NCBI RefSeq assembly: GCF_039521925.1
Contig: NZ_BAAACY010000019.1
Location: forward strand, 15,910 to 79,909
Length of the DNA: 64,000 nucleotides
Direction: 5' to 3'
DNA from: Virgibacillus salarius
GTDB lineage: Bacteria > Bacillota > Bacilli > Bacillales > Amphibacillaceae
Shown here: positions 44,380-52,704 of the stretch, in pieces
Numbering within the stretch: the first letter of the stretch is position 1
How the letters are laid out: every line of letters begins with the position of its first letter
Notes under the pieces: generated by a model
Told to the model about the DNA's origin: nothing
The model's input: only the letters and a program-made list of their open reading frames with translations
Databases searched by the model: none
Made by a program: the position numbers and the translations under genes

Positions 44380-44417
44380 GATAAACGTATAAAATTTTTG
44401 AAATGTTAGTGGTACCC
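44380..44417 (+). repeat. Tn3-family terminal inverted repeat (right-end orientation)
   Basis: Read on the minus strand, GGGTACC, ACATTTC and AAAAATTTTATACG correspond to the Tn4430-type 38-bp end (GGGGTACCGCCAGCATTTCG, from memory). A near-identical copy in the same orientation is at 54576-54612. Confidence 0.55.
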
Positions 44418-44418
44418 A

Positions 44419-44448
44419 TTGTTGCCCCTCTCCGAGGAGGGGCAACAA
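44419..44448. other. GC-rich hairpin
   Basis: TTGTTGCCCCTC and GAGGGGCAACAA form a perfect 12-bp stem with a 6-base loop, directly next to a Tn3-type end. No T-run on either side. Confidence 0.55.
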
Positions 44449-44478
44449 CACCAAACACCTAAGATGTCTATTTCCCCA

Positions 44479-44910
44479 TTATACATAAAAGTACCCCAAG
44501 AACGAGTAGTTGCAAATACTCACTCCTTGAGTTGAAACGTCATCAGAATTGGTATCAGGTTCTTTTTTTGTTCCTTCTTTAATTGTTTTGTCCCCTTCAG
44601 GGGTTAAATCTTGAATAATTAGCTTTCAAGATCCATCCACTTTTTTCATGGTAAGTTTTGGTTCGGTTATTTCTCCATCCTTATATTTCATTTTAACTGT
44701 AATTTGTTCTGCATTAGATTTTTCGTTAATTTCTAAAATACTGAAGTCTACCAATGGGTTTTCGAATGATAGTGTGTCTTTTAGTGATTCTTCAGCTGAC
44801 TTTGAAGAGGCGCTTACAGAGTAACTAAATGCCATCAGTAAAGCTAACGCAGTGATAGCAACTAAAAATAATTTGCTTACCTTGACTTGGTAAATTTTAT
44901 TATTACTCAA
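44479..44910 (-). pseudogene. secreted hypothetical protein with in-frame TGA
   Basis: TTG start (SNNKIYQVKVSKLFLVAITA) after GAGGGAAA, then a signal peptide ending near SVSA. The frame stops at TGA 44626-44628 after KKVDGS, but continues in the same frame as KLIIQDLTPEGDKTIKEGT to TAA at 44479. TGA sits where Trp is natural (GSWKL), so a nonsense change from TGG is likely. No family is recognised. It is downstream of, and probably was co-transcribed with, another broken secreted-protein gene. Confidence 0.65.
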
Positions 44911-44926
44911 TGTTTTCCCTCAAATT

Positions 44927-45383
44927 TTATTTATCGTACCATACTTCACCGCCTGTTAACTCTACGGTAGCGTTTCCTAACTATCCACCATCATTTACTA
45001 ATCTTGATGTGCGAGATCCGCCACTATAAGAACTAACTTCCATCTTACCTACAGTCTTTTCAGAGTCTAGAGATAAAATACCGGGATCTTTAAACTCATA
45101 CCCTGATCGAATCCAAACTTTTTATTTGAATCTAGTTTTACCAAAGTTATAGATTCTCGAGTCGCTTAGAAGATCAGCGTTTTGTTTTTTTACAACTGGC
45201 TCTAACTGAAACATGTTGTCAATTTCTTCTTGTGTATAAGGGAAGATTTCTTGGTTGCTCTCGTCATAAAATTTTATTGTAGGTTTCTTGGTTGTTTCAG
45301 TTGCATGAGCTTCCATTTCTGGTGAAAGTAATACAAATAACCCAAGTGCAGCTACAAGAGAAAATAGAATTTTTTAATATCAT
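44927..45383 (-). pseudogene. secreted hypothetical protein, multiply disrupted
   Basis: With one A removed from a six-A run near the start, ATG 45383 reads MILKILFSLVAALGLFVLLS, a signal peptide, then EAHATETTKKPTIKFYDESN. The same frame is then interrupted by TAA (45122-45124, after GKTRFK) and TAG (near 44980, after VNDGG) yet keeps coherent codons KVWIRSGYEFKDPGILSL and LGNATVELTGGEVWYDK to TAA 44927. Three lesions make a sequencing error unlikely as the whole cause. Family unknown. Confidence 0.65.
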
Positions 45384-45456
45384 AAAATTCCTCATTACAT
45401 TAATATGCTACCAGTTCATAACTCATGAAAAATTTTTATATGTTTACAAATATTTC

Positions 45457-45766
45457 ATGAACTATATGTTTGGCTTGAAATATATTCCATTTACTTCATT
45501 GATTACGTCCATAGATTCTGTAATAATAAAACTAATTAAGATCCTTAGAAACACGACGTTTTACTATTTTCTTTTATTTTCTCATTAGTACATATGTTGC
45601 TCCCATTTATTCTCAAAGTACAAGTAATGGTGTCTTTGAACTTTGGCTTCCTATAGGATTTATAGTTGTTTCCGTTTATTTGTACGGTAATAAAAGATAC
45701 CATCCGTCCAAAATAAAGTCGAGTATTTTAGGTCTTTGCATAGCATTGTATCAGTTAATTCTTTAA
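45457..45766 (+). pseudogene. small membrane protein, frameshifted
   Basis: MNYMFGLKYIPFTSLITSID and on to FYYFLLFSH stops at a TAG; removing one T near 45575 continues as LISTYVAPIYSQSTSNGVFE, then LWLPIGFIVVSVYLYGNKRY and ends LCIALYQLIL. The joined product of about 102 residues has two or three membrane segments. Family not recognised. A GGGCGC repeat follows 31 bases after the stop. Confidence 0.5.
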
Positions 45767-45793
45767 TATGCTGGATAATTTTAGTCTTTCCAT

Positions 45794-45815
45794 AAAAGGG
45801 CGCAGTTGTTGAACT
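45794..45815 (+). repeat. GGGCGC-family repeat R7
   Basis: AAAAGGGCGCAGTTGTTGAA matches R5 (GGGCGCAGTTGTGG) and R3 (AAAAGGGCGC). It again lies about 30 bases after a + strand stop. Confidence 0.55.
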
Positions 45816-45849
45816 AAAGAGTTTCCCAAGAGGGGAGAGTAGTTTAAAA

Positions 45850-46062
45850 TAACTCATCATTTAGGTTATGAATCGAATGATAAGAACCCAAAAGGAGCTC
45901 ACAAACAGATGAAATGGCTATGGTAATAATCGATTAAAACAACAGCTGGTGAAGTGAATATGGACGTACCCCAAAAACGTGATCGATTCTGTGACCTAAA
46001 ACTTGTTCCAAAAAAGAAAAGAGATGTGTCTGAAATCGAAAGGAAAGTACGCCAAAAGCTAT
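45850..46062 (+). pseudogene. IS256-family transposase remnant
   Basis: THHLGYESNDKNPKGAHKQM, stops, then a second frame KTTAGEVNMDVPQKRDRFCD and LVPKKKRDVSEIERKV. These match the region before the first catalytic Asp of IS256/Mutator-type transposases (HLGY..., GEVELNVPRDRNGEFEP type). Only about 70 codons remain, with at least one frameshift; no terminal repeats were recognised. Confidence 0.65.
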
Positions 46063-46078
46063 GTCCCAACCATATTTA

Positions 46079-47272
46079 TCAGTTGTTTAGAAGGATGGGG
46101 AGTTTTTTAACTCCACGAACTATCATTCCAGTTCTCCACTCTAAATCTTGTTTATTTATATTTAATGTAGCATTGGGGTAGCGTCTGAAGAAACTTAAGA
46201 TAGCAATTTCACCTTCTAACCGGGCAAGAGGCGCTCCTAAGCATGTATGAATCCCTTTGCCAAACGCTAAATGTTTGCTTTTTTCTCTTGTTATGTCTAA
46301 TATTTCTGGATCTTTGAATTGATCTGGGTCATGATTGGCCGAATTAAGTACAACAATTACAAGTTCTCCTTTTTTCATTGGTTGACCTTTAAATTCCATA
46401 TCTTCCCTCACCCAACGTGATGTACTAAACTCGACCGGACTATTATAGCGAAGTGTTTCTTCTAAAGCATTGTTAATTAACTCTGGGTGTTTTTTTAATA
46501 AATCTAGTTGGTCTGGAAGTTCCAATAAGTTCATAATACTATTTCCGATAAAGTTAACAGTTGTTTCATGTCCAGCAACAATTAATAGAGAAACAATACC
46601 ATATAATTCTTTTTCTGTTAGTTTATCTTCTTCTAATTCCGAAATAACTAGTTTACTAATTAAATCTTCTTTGGGGTTTTTGCGCACGATAGCGAATCTT
46701 TCTTTTAAATACTGAATAAATTCATTTCTTTGCGAGTCAATATTCTGAGGGGTTGAACCATTTGAAGCTTCAATAATTGCATTTGACCAGTTTCGAAATT
46801 TATTGCGGTCTTCTGAGGGAATTCCAAGTATTTCACAAATAACAATGATTGGTAGTGGAAAAGCAAACACATCTATTAGGTCAACCTCATGTTCAGTGGA
46901 AATTTCATCAAGTAGATTGTCGGTAATTTCTTGGATACGTTCTCTCATTCCTGCAATCATCTGTGGGGTAAAAGCTTTCGAAACAAGTCCACGTAACCGT
47001 TTGTGATCTGGCATGTCAGCGAATAGCATATTTTCTCTGAATACAGCCTCTAAATCATGATATGACGTATTGTCAAGTTTTGTATAATCCTTTATAAACA
47101 TTTGATTTTTCAATGTTTCTAATGCATCTTCATATCTTGTGATAAACCAAGCATATTGACCATCTGGGAGTCGTACTCGAGTAACAGGTTGTCCCTCTCT
47201 TAATTTGGCATATGCAGGATAAGGATTGGCGACAAATGACTTCGTGAATAACGTTTCTTTCAGTGAATCCAT
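46079..47272 (-). CDS. cytochrome P450 (CYP107-like)
   Basis: Soluble haem mono-oxygenase of about 397 residues. Visible motifs: I-helix AGHETT, K-helix EETLR (ExxR) and the haem loop FGKGIHTCLGAPLARLE with the Cys ligand. It resembles Bacillus CYP107/CYP109-type enzymes acting on fatty acids, terpenoids or polyketides; the substrate is not predictable and no dedicated ferredoxin gene is adjacent. ATG at 47272 is 9 bases after AAAGGAG; the TTG at 47281 abuts that site. A promoter lies at 47316-47344. Its 3' end meets the IS256 remnant. Confidence 0.92.
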   Translation of the reverse strand: MDSLKETLFTKSFVANPYPAYAKLREGQPVTRVRLPDGQYAWFITRYEDALETLKNQMFIKDYTKLDNTSYHDLEAVFRENMLFADMPDHKRLRGLVSKAFTPQMIAGMRERIQEITDNLLDEISTEHEVDLIDVFAFPLPIIVICEILGIPSEDRNKFRNWSNAIIEASNGSTPQNIDSQRNEFIQYLKERFAIVRKNPKEDLISKLVISELEEDKLTEKELYGIVSLLIVAGHETTVNFIGNSIMNLLELPDQLDLLKKHPELINNALEETLRYNSPVEFSTSRWVREDMEFKGQPMKKGELVIVVLNSANHDPDQFKDPEILDITREKSKHLAFGKGIHTCLGAPLARLEGEIAILSFFRRYPNATLNINKQDLEWRTGMIVRGVKKLPILLNN

Positions 47273-47679
47273 TTCGTGCAACTCCTTTCAAAAGATAAAT
47301 TGTAAGATCACTTTTATCATATCACCTTTTCCTAATAATGGTAATATTTGTATTGTGACTTTTTTGTGAATTTTAAAACGGAAAGCGTATTTTGGCTTAT
47401 TGTTACTACCGCAAAAAGTGAGAACATTTAAGTTAGATAATACCCTTTCATCTGGACCAGTAAGGAAGATAGTCATATAAAAAATAAATCCTCTCATAAA
47501 GGGGGGATAACGGAAGGAATCAGTATTATATAGCTGGATCCATTTTTTATTATTATCATTTCATCAGATAAATTATTATTATGTAGTTATAAAATGAATT
47601 TAATGGAAAATTTACAAAAAAATGAAGGAAGATGTGAATATTTGTAGAAATAGTTAAATGTAGTTAAAGGAGGTGAGAT
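47273..47679. other. divergent intergenic region
   Basis: Holds the P450 promoter and the strong AAAGGAGGTGA site of the rightward secreted-protein gene; no gene is seen. Confidence 0.5.
47316..47344 (-). promoter_or_regulatory. putative sigma-A promoter of the P450 gene
   Basis: On the minus strand TTACCA, 17 bases, TATGAT; start site about 37 bases upstream of the ATG. Confidence 0.6.
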
Positions 47680-48108
47680 ATGTTGAAAAAGATTCTTGCA
47701 CTAATAATTTTTCCCGTCATGATTATTTTAGCTTCTCAGACCTTCCCCTCAGAATCAATCGCAGCTGAAACTACTGGAAATGAAAGTCCTAAAAATGAAA
47801 TTAATGCAGTAAAGTATTTCGGTCCATTTCCTTTTACAACAAGAGATGGTAAATGGGACGGTCAATTTTCTGTTCCTTCGCTAGGCGATGTTACAATTAG
47901 ACTCTCGGGGGAGGATTTATATTGGGAGGTAGGACGAGTGCGGATATGTAATAGGGACTCTGGTAGATGTACACTATGGGGCCCCCTTTCAGTAGGTACT
48001 CAACCTTCCAGAACAATTACTGACGTTTTACCAGGTGTATATTATGTAGATGTAGATTACGCGATGAATGTATTCTCTGGTACAAGCACAATTGAAGTAA
48101 GATATTAG
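47680..48108 (+). CDS. small secreted protein, hypothetical
   Basis: The 142-residue product has a clear signal peptide (LKKILALIIFPVMIILASQT, cleavage near ESIAAE) and a mature part of about 110 residues rich in beta-prone segments, with two Cys (ICNRDSGRC) that could form a disulphide. No family is recognised; a carbohydrate-binding or cell-envelope role is possible but unsupported. AAAGGAGGTGAG gives a very strong start at ATG 47680. A long hairpin follows. Confidence 0.65.
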   Translation: MLKKILALIIFPVMIILASQTFPSESIAAETTGNESPKNEINAVKYFGPFPFTTRDGKWDGQFSVPSLGDVTIRLSGEDLYWEVGRVRICNRDSGRCTLWGPLSVGTQPSRTITDVLPGVYYVDVDYAMNVFSGTSTIEVRY

Positions 48109-48130
48109 ATAAATAGGTGATTTAGAGCTG

Positions 48131-48172
48131 ATATAAGACGTTAGGTAGTATTCGGCTCCTATCGTCTTATAT
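48131..48172 (+). other. hairpin downstream of secreted-protein gene
   Basis: ATATAAGACG, T, TAGG pair with CCTA, T, CGTCTTATAT: a 14-bp stem with one T-T mismatch and a 12-base loop. No T-run follows, so termination would be weak. Confidence 0.5.
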
Positions 48173-48290
48173 GCAGCCCTGAAAATATATTTGTTCGTGA
48201 ACTGGATGAATTAGTAAAGTTAGTGATACGTTTGGTTCAGGTAATGATGACAATCCAATTTTATTGAGTGAATTATGTACAGAAAGAAGG

Positions 48291-48587
48291 CTAATTGTAC
48301 CTTCTTAACCGTTTTTTATTTAATTTTACTTGTGATAAATCGTTCAATTCTCTTGTAGAGTGATGTTTGTTTCTATGGGTTAAATCCTCTAATTTTCTAA
48401 CTGCAGCGCTAAATTCATTGTCGGAGATTTGTTTTGTAGCTAAAAGAGTACATAACATTGCATATGCAATTGGAGTTGTATCAACTATAACCTCTACATC
48501 CACATCTGAATTACCGCTGTATCCAATTGTAGATAGACTTTCATTATTGAAGTCTATTGAGCGACCATTTTTTAATGAATTTTGCAA
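48291..48587 (-). CDS. hypothetical protein, possible spore-coat type
   Basis: The 98-residue product starts at TTG (QNSLKNGRSIDFNNESLST) after GTGGGGA and has an acidic middle (SDVDVEVIVDTTPIAYAML) and a basic, Arg-rich end (NKKRLRRYN). No recognised domain. It forms a pair with the acidic DND-repeat gene 61 bases upstream; such pairs of low-complexity proteins are common among Bacillaceae spore-surface genes, but that is only a guess. Confidence 0.5.
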   Translation of the reverse strand: MQNSLKNGRSIDFNNESLSTIGYSGNSDVDVEVIVDTTPIAYAMLCTLLATKQISDNEFSAAVRKLEDLTHRNKHHSTRELNDLSQVKLNKKRLRRYN

Positions 48588-48648
48588 ATTTATTCCCCAC
48601 TTTCATAGAAAAAGAGTGGGATAAATTATATTACCCCACTAGTACTTA

Positions 48649-48921
48649 TTAATAGTATTTCTTACGTTTCCTGTCATCGTCGTCTTCATCATCGGAAATA
48701 ACATTAACATAAGAGTTGCCACTTTTAGTGATCTTCGCAATGTTAAAATTGCGGTTTTTGTTTTTTAAGTCATTGTCGTTATCATTATCGTTATCGTTAT
48801 CAACATGAATATCACTGTCGAAATCTACATCGGCTTTAGCTTTTGCATCTGCATCTGCTTTTGCGGTAGAGAAAAACTCTTGATTACCATCTTTATCAAA
48901 TTTTCTCTTTGGCCTCCACAT
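48649..48921 (-). CDS. acidic Asp/Asn-repeat protein, hypothetical
   Basis: The 90-residue product has an Ala/Asp/Lys stretch (AKADADAKAKADVDFDSD), a DN dipeptide tract (about residues 41-51) encoded by a tandem GATAAC-like microsatellite, and a C-terminal DDEDDDDRKRKKYY. No signal peptide. ATG follows GGAGGGAAATTGT. The composition resembles calcium-binding or spore-surface low-complexity proteins; function unknown. Confidence 0.55.
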   Translation of the reverse strand: MWRPKRKFDKDGNQEFFSTAKADADAKAKADVDFDSDIHVDNDNDNDNDNDLKNKNRNFNIAKITKSGNSYVNVISDDEDDDDRKRKKYY

Positions 48922-49233
48922 ACAATTTCCCTCCTTTATTTTCGATTTAATATAATATATTCAATGTTACCCTTAATTGAGTTGGCAGTTATCTTAAGTC
49001 AATTGCTTGTTTTATTTTTAAATAAAAATAACCACTAACAATATCATAAATTGAGCCCTCCATATGAAATGAAGGGCCAGGAAATAACATGTGGAAAGAC
49101 CCTTAACAGGTCTATAATAAAGTATTCAATTAGCCGTAATTTGTGTAGGCTACTTTATTAAATCAATCATGATAGCAATTAATCAAGATATAAATTTAAA
49201 GCTACAAATAGAAAGTACTATTTATGTGTGGAT

Positions 49234-49267
49234 TGATTAAAAAAGCCCCTCATAAGAGGAGCTTTTT
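49234..49267. terminator. bidirectional intrinsic terminator
   Basis: AAAAAGC-CCTC and GAGG-GCTTTTT arms around ATAA with single bulges, flanked by A-run and T-run on opposite sides; usable from both strands. Confidence 0.6.
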
Positions 49268-49355
49268 AGGTTGTGTTGGTGTGACACTGTGGGTAACTAC
49301 ATTATATAGTGCGCAATAACTAAGGATCAGCATTTATATAGCTAGTTCCTATTTC

Positions 49356-49384
49356 AAAAAGTTAGATTTTAAATCTAACTTTTT
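49356..49384. terminator. perfect palindromic terminator of the ABC operon
   Basis: AAAAAGTTAGATTT and its exact complement AAATCTAACTTTTT are separated by one T. With T-runs on both strands it can terminate the leftward RR-HK-ABC operon ending at 49440. Confidence 0.65.
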
Positions 49385-49439
49385 AGGGGTACCTCACCTT
49401 TAATTTACTAGTAAATATCCTCTGAGAATTCTACCTCCA

Positions 49440-50132
49440 TTACAATATATCTTCTCTCTCGGCTTTGTAGATCATCCAGTATGCACCCACAGCTCCAATC
49501 ACTGCCAGCGTCATTTCGACAGCAGGAGTTACAGTATATGTAGGCCCGTTATTCATGGAAATGGAGGTAAACTCGATAATGAAAACAGAAACAATTGTCG
49601 TCGTTGGTGATTTCCGAAGCATTCCCAAAACAAGTGGAATCCAGCTACTCATCGTCTTTAAAACGGCATGAATAAGAATTTCCATCATTTGATTGTATAT
49701 GATTGGGGAAGTAAGAGGTTCCTTGACGAAATCATATTTGACGTTTAACCCGATTAAGACAAGATTAATGAACAGATTGGAGATGATAATAATAACAAAG
49801 GTAACAAGCGAGATTAATGCCAGCTTGGATATAAGCAGCTTCTGTCTCCTAATTGGATAGGTGAATAGCACGGAGGTTGTCTTATTCACGTACTCACCGA
49901 CAATTATTCGAGCCATTAGTATTGCAGCAAATATTACGAACGTAAAATTCACCATGGAACGAGTTAAATCAAATGCAACGTTGTAGGTTGGGTGTATGTA
50001 GGTGTTTTCCACTGACCACTGTAACATCATCATCCAGACCAAAACCGTCATCACCAAGTTTGACACTATAACACACAAGAAATATCCATTCAGTTTGAAT
50101 TTTTTTAATTCCAACTTTATTAGCGAAATCAT
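49440..50132 (-). CDS. ABC transporter permease
   Basis: The 230-residue protein has about six membrane segments (including YFLCVIVSNLVMTVLVWMMM near the N-terminus) and resembles the ABC-2-type permeases of Bacillus YcbO or lantibiotic immunity systems. It is the last gene of the RR-HK-ATPase-permease operon and overlaps the ATPase end by 4 bases. A role in peptide-antibiotic defence is inferred from context. Confidence 0.8.
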   Translation of the reverse strand: MISLIKLELKKFKLNGYFLCVIVSNLVMTVLVWMMMLQWSVENTYIHPTYNVAFDLTRSMVNFTFVIFAAILMARIIVGEYVNKTTSVLFTYPIRRQKLLISKLALISLVTFVIIIISNLFINLVLIGLNVKYDFVKEPLTSPIIYNQMMEILIHAVLKTMSSWIPLVLGMLRKSPTTTIVSVFIIEFTSISMNNGPTYTVTPAVEMTLAVIGAVGAYWMIYKAEREDIL

Positions 50133-51049
50133 GTATCCCCACTGCCTTGCAGAAGATTTAAAAAATAGTCCTCCAGCGTTTGATTCTTGCGTCTGATTTC
50201 TCCAATGTCAACTCCATTCAGAATTAGCGTTCGTACAATTTCAGGTTGAGGTAAACTTAAATCATAGATACGAATTGTCGATTCATTTATCAATTTAAAA
50301 TTGCACATTTCTAGCTTATTAGACAATATGCTAACTGCTTTCACGACATCCTTTGTCACCAATTCAATATACTCCGTCCAGTCCCTTTGGATGTTCTCCA
50401 TTGCCACTTCTCGGATAAGCTTGCCTTCACGAATGACACCAATCGTATTTGCGATTAGCTCTAACTCCCGAAGTAAGTGGCTAGTTAGAAACACCGTCAT
50501 TCCATATTCTTTACTCAATGCGGAAATCAGGTTTCGCATGTTCTTCAATCCAACCGGATCAAGACCATTGATTGGCTCATCCAAAAGTAACAGCTCCGGT
50601 CGGGTCGATATTGCCCGGGCTAATCCAAGGCGTTGCTTCATGCCAAGTGAATAGCTTTTTACAGTTTTGGCTCCTTCAACGGTTAAGCCGACCAATGCAA
50701 GTGCTTCATCGATAGACCGGTGATCGTGATAACCCATGTATGCACAGTGTAGCTCCAGATTTTCCCGAGCAGTTAGCTTTTCATAAAATATTGGATAATC
50801 AATCAAGCTACCTATTCGCTTCTTAGATTTGCAGTCACCAGTTATAAGTCTCTCTCCGAAAAGTTCAATCACTCCTTCAGTTGGCTTCCATAAGCCCGTA
50901 AGCAGCTTCATGACCGATGTTTTGCCAGCTCCATTCAGACCTAAGAGTCCGTAGATTTCTCCTTTCTTAATGTGAAGGTTCACATCGGACAAGATGTTGT
51001 TCCCACTCAGGTTCTTGCTAAGTCTACTCGTGCTAACGACGTATGTCAT
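50129..51049 (-). CDS. ABC transporter ATP-binding protein
   Basis: The 306-residue ATPase has Walker A GLNGAGKTS, signature YSLGMKQRLGLARA, Walker B LLLLDEPINGLDP and switch His in LTSHLL, then an about 80-residue C-terminal domain typical of BcrA/YcbN-type exporters. It starts 2 bases before the upstream kinase stop region, tightly coupled to it and to the permease. Likely substrate: a peptide antibiotic or lantibiotic. Confidence 0.88.
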   Translation of the reverse strand: MTYVVSTSRLSKNLSGNNILSDVNLHIKKGEIYGLLGLNGAGKTSVMKLLTGLWKPTEGVIELFGERLITGDCKSKKRIGSLIDYPIFYEKLTARENLELHCAYMGYHDHRSIDEALALVGLTVEGAKTVKSYSLGMKQRLGLARAISTRPELLLLDEPINGLDPVGLKNMRNLISALSKEYGMTVFLTSHLLRELELIANTIGVIREGKLIREVAMENIQRDWTEYIELVTKDVVKAVSILSNKLEMCNFKLINESTIRIYDLSLPQPEIVRTLILNGVDIGEIRRKNQTLEDYFLNLLQGSGDT

Positions 51050-51051
51050 GG

Positions 51052-51993
51052 TTAGTCCTCTCCTTTTAACGATTTTAATCGAATTGTAAATGTCGTTCGC
51101 ACGAATGGATGACTCTTGAGCGTTATTTCGCCATGTAAATGTTCGACAAGACGTTTCGTTATTGTTAAGCCCAGTCCGCTTCCTTGATAGAGTCGGTTCC
51201 TGGAATCTTCGAGCGTGTACATGCGCTCAAATACTTTGTCGCTGTGTGATTCACCAATTCCTTTGCCACGATCCCACACATCTATATAGACATGGGAATC
51301 ATCGCCGCGCAATGTTAGACCGACGGTTAGACCCTCTTTTCCATACCGAACAGCATTAGAAATGAGGTTTTGCAATATACGATCCAAAGCTTCCTCGTTG
51401 CCCAATGCGTACATTGGTTGATCTGGTATATCAATGATGGCTTCCAATCCAGCAGATTCAATATCATTATAATGAAAAAGTAGATTATTTTTGCAAATTT
51501 CATTTATATTTACATAGGTTAGTGGCAAAGCTTTGTCCCCGGATTCCAAGCGGGCCAAGTCGAAGAACTTATTAATCAGTTGCAAGATCTCCGAAGTTTT
51601 GGTCTGCACTTTCAGAAGAGTCTGTTTCCTTGCTTCCTTCGTCATCTCTTTGTCGCACACGATTGTCTCAATTAAACCAATCACGACTGTGAGTGGCGTT
51701 TTTAAATCATGTGAAATATTGGCCAGCATTTTACGGATTCCAGCTTCCTTCTTTGCATGTTTGAGGAACTCCTCGTTTTTCTTCTCAAGCAGTCGGTTCA
51801 GTTCGACTAGAAGTTTTTTTAATGCTGGATCATTCGTGAACAGAAGTACTTTTTCGGTTTGATTTTTCTCTATAATTGTCCGAAGCTTGTCACGGATGTA
51901 AAAGAGATGGGCGTCTCGCCCCCTAGCTAACCGGTATTGTGAAATGTTGAACATAATTAGAGCTAAGATAATGCCAATTAGAATACCAGTCAT
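51052..51993 (-). CDS. sensor histidine kinase
   Basis: The 313-residue kinase has a single N-terminal membrane segment (about 1-18) and almost no extracellular loop, a linker, the H box ANISHDLKTPLTVVIG (His about residue 94), N box NLISNAVRYG, and G boxes DRGKGIG and GSGLGLTI. Lack of a sensor domain suggests sensing through the partner transporter, as in Bce-type modules. ATG directly follows the response-regulator TGA. Confidence 0.88.
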   Translation of the reverse strand: MTGILIGIILALIMFNISQYRLARGRDAHLFYIRDKLRTIIEKNQTEKVLLFTNDPALKKLLVELNRLLEKKNEEFLKHAKKEAGIRKMLANISHDLKTPLTVVIGLIETIVCDKEMTKEARKQTLLKVQTKTSEILQLINKFFDLARLESGDKALPLTYVNINEICKNNLLFHYNDIESAGLEAIIDIPDQPMYALGNEEALDRILQNLISNAVRYGKEGLTVGLTLRGDDSHVYIDVWDRGKGIGESHSDKVFERMYTLEDSRNRLYQGSGLGLTITKRLVEHLHGEITLKSHPFVRTTFTIRLKSLKGED

Positions 51994-52698
51994 TCAAAAC
52001 TCCCCTAGCTTATATCCGATACCCCACAGCGTCTTAATATATTGAGGTTTCGAGGAACGATCCTCGATTTTGTCTCGTAGACGGCTGATTTGTACGTTAA
52101 TACTATTCTCGTCGCTGTAGTATTCTTCGTTCCATACTGCACGATAAATATGTTCTTTTGTGAATACTTTATTCGGATTGCTGGCGAGTAAATATAAAAT
52201 TTGAAATTCTTTGGATGTTAACATAATGTCCTGGCCATTCTTAGTGACAGTGAAGTCGTCTACATTAATTGTTAATTCTCCAACCTTCAATACTCGTGAC
52301 ACAGATTTTTTTTCGACAACAGTGGGTGAATATTTTGTCGTACGACGGATCATCGCCTTTACTCTGGCCGTAAGCTCGATTAACGAGAAAGGTTTAACGA
52401 TATAATCGTCTGCTCCGAATTCGAGACCTACTACTTTGTCCACATCATCATCTTTGGCCGATATAATTAGAACCGGGGTGGTGTTATATACTCTGACTAG
52501 CTTCAAAAACTCCAACCCGTCTAGCTTTGGGAGCATTAGATCGAGCAGAACCAAATCATATTGTTGACTCATGACAGCCTGTATCCCTTGCTCACCATCG
52601 TATGTACAGACAACATCGAATCCTTCCTTACGTAGATAATTTGCAACCATGTCACTGATAGAGTAATCATCTTCTACTAACAATATTTGTGTTTTCAT
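51994..52698 (-). CDS. OmpR-family response regulator
   Basis: The 234-residue regulator has a receiver domain (KTQILLVEDDYSISDMVANY, phospho-acceptor in LVLLDLMLPKLDG, Lys in ISAKDDD) and a winged-helix DNA-binding domain (SINVQISRLRDKIED). It heads the RR-HK-ABC operon, matching the B. subtilis YcbLMNO order. A promoter whose -10 ends 6 bases before the ATG and the lack of any ribosome-binding site suggest a leaderless mRNA. Confidence 0.9.
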   Translation of the reverse strand: MKTQILLVEDDYSISDMVANYLRKEGFDVVCTYDGEQGIQAVMSQQYDLVLLDLMLPKLDGLEFLKLVRVYNTTPVLIISAKDDDVDKVVGLEFGADDYIVKPFSLIELTARVKAMIRRTTKYSPTVVEKKSVSRVLKVGELTINVDDFTVTKNGQDIMLTSKEFQILYLLASNPNKVFTKEHIYRAVWNEEYYSDENSINVQISRLRDKIEDRSSKPQYIKTLWGIGYKLGEF

Positions 52699-52704
52699 AC
52701 CCGA

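Larger units (their letters stand above)
48922..49439. other. gene-free region with terminators
   Basis: Between the DND protein and the ABC operon no gene is seen. It holds two hairpins listed separately and AT-rich sequence. Confidence 0.5.

Noticed and set aside
45292..45588. 98-codon + frame
   Set aside because: Its first half is antisense to a broken secreted-protein gene; only the part from 45457 is coherent and is reported as a frameshifted gene.
47288..47497. 69-codon minus frame upstream of the P450 gene
   Set aside because: Contains the P450 promoter and has no start signal.
48770..48815. Possible CRISPR-like repeats
   Set aside because: The short GATAAC-type units are a coding microsatellite, with no spacers; no CRISPR array is seen in the window.
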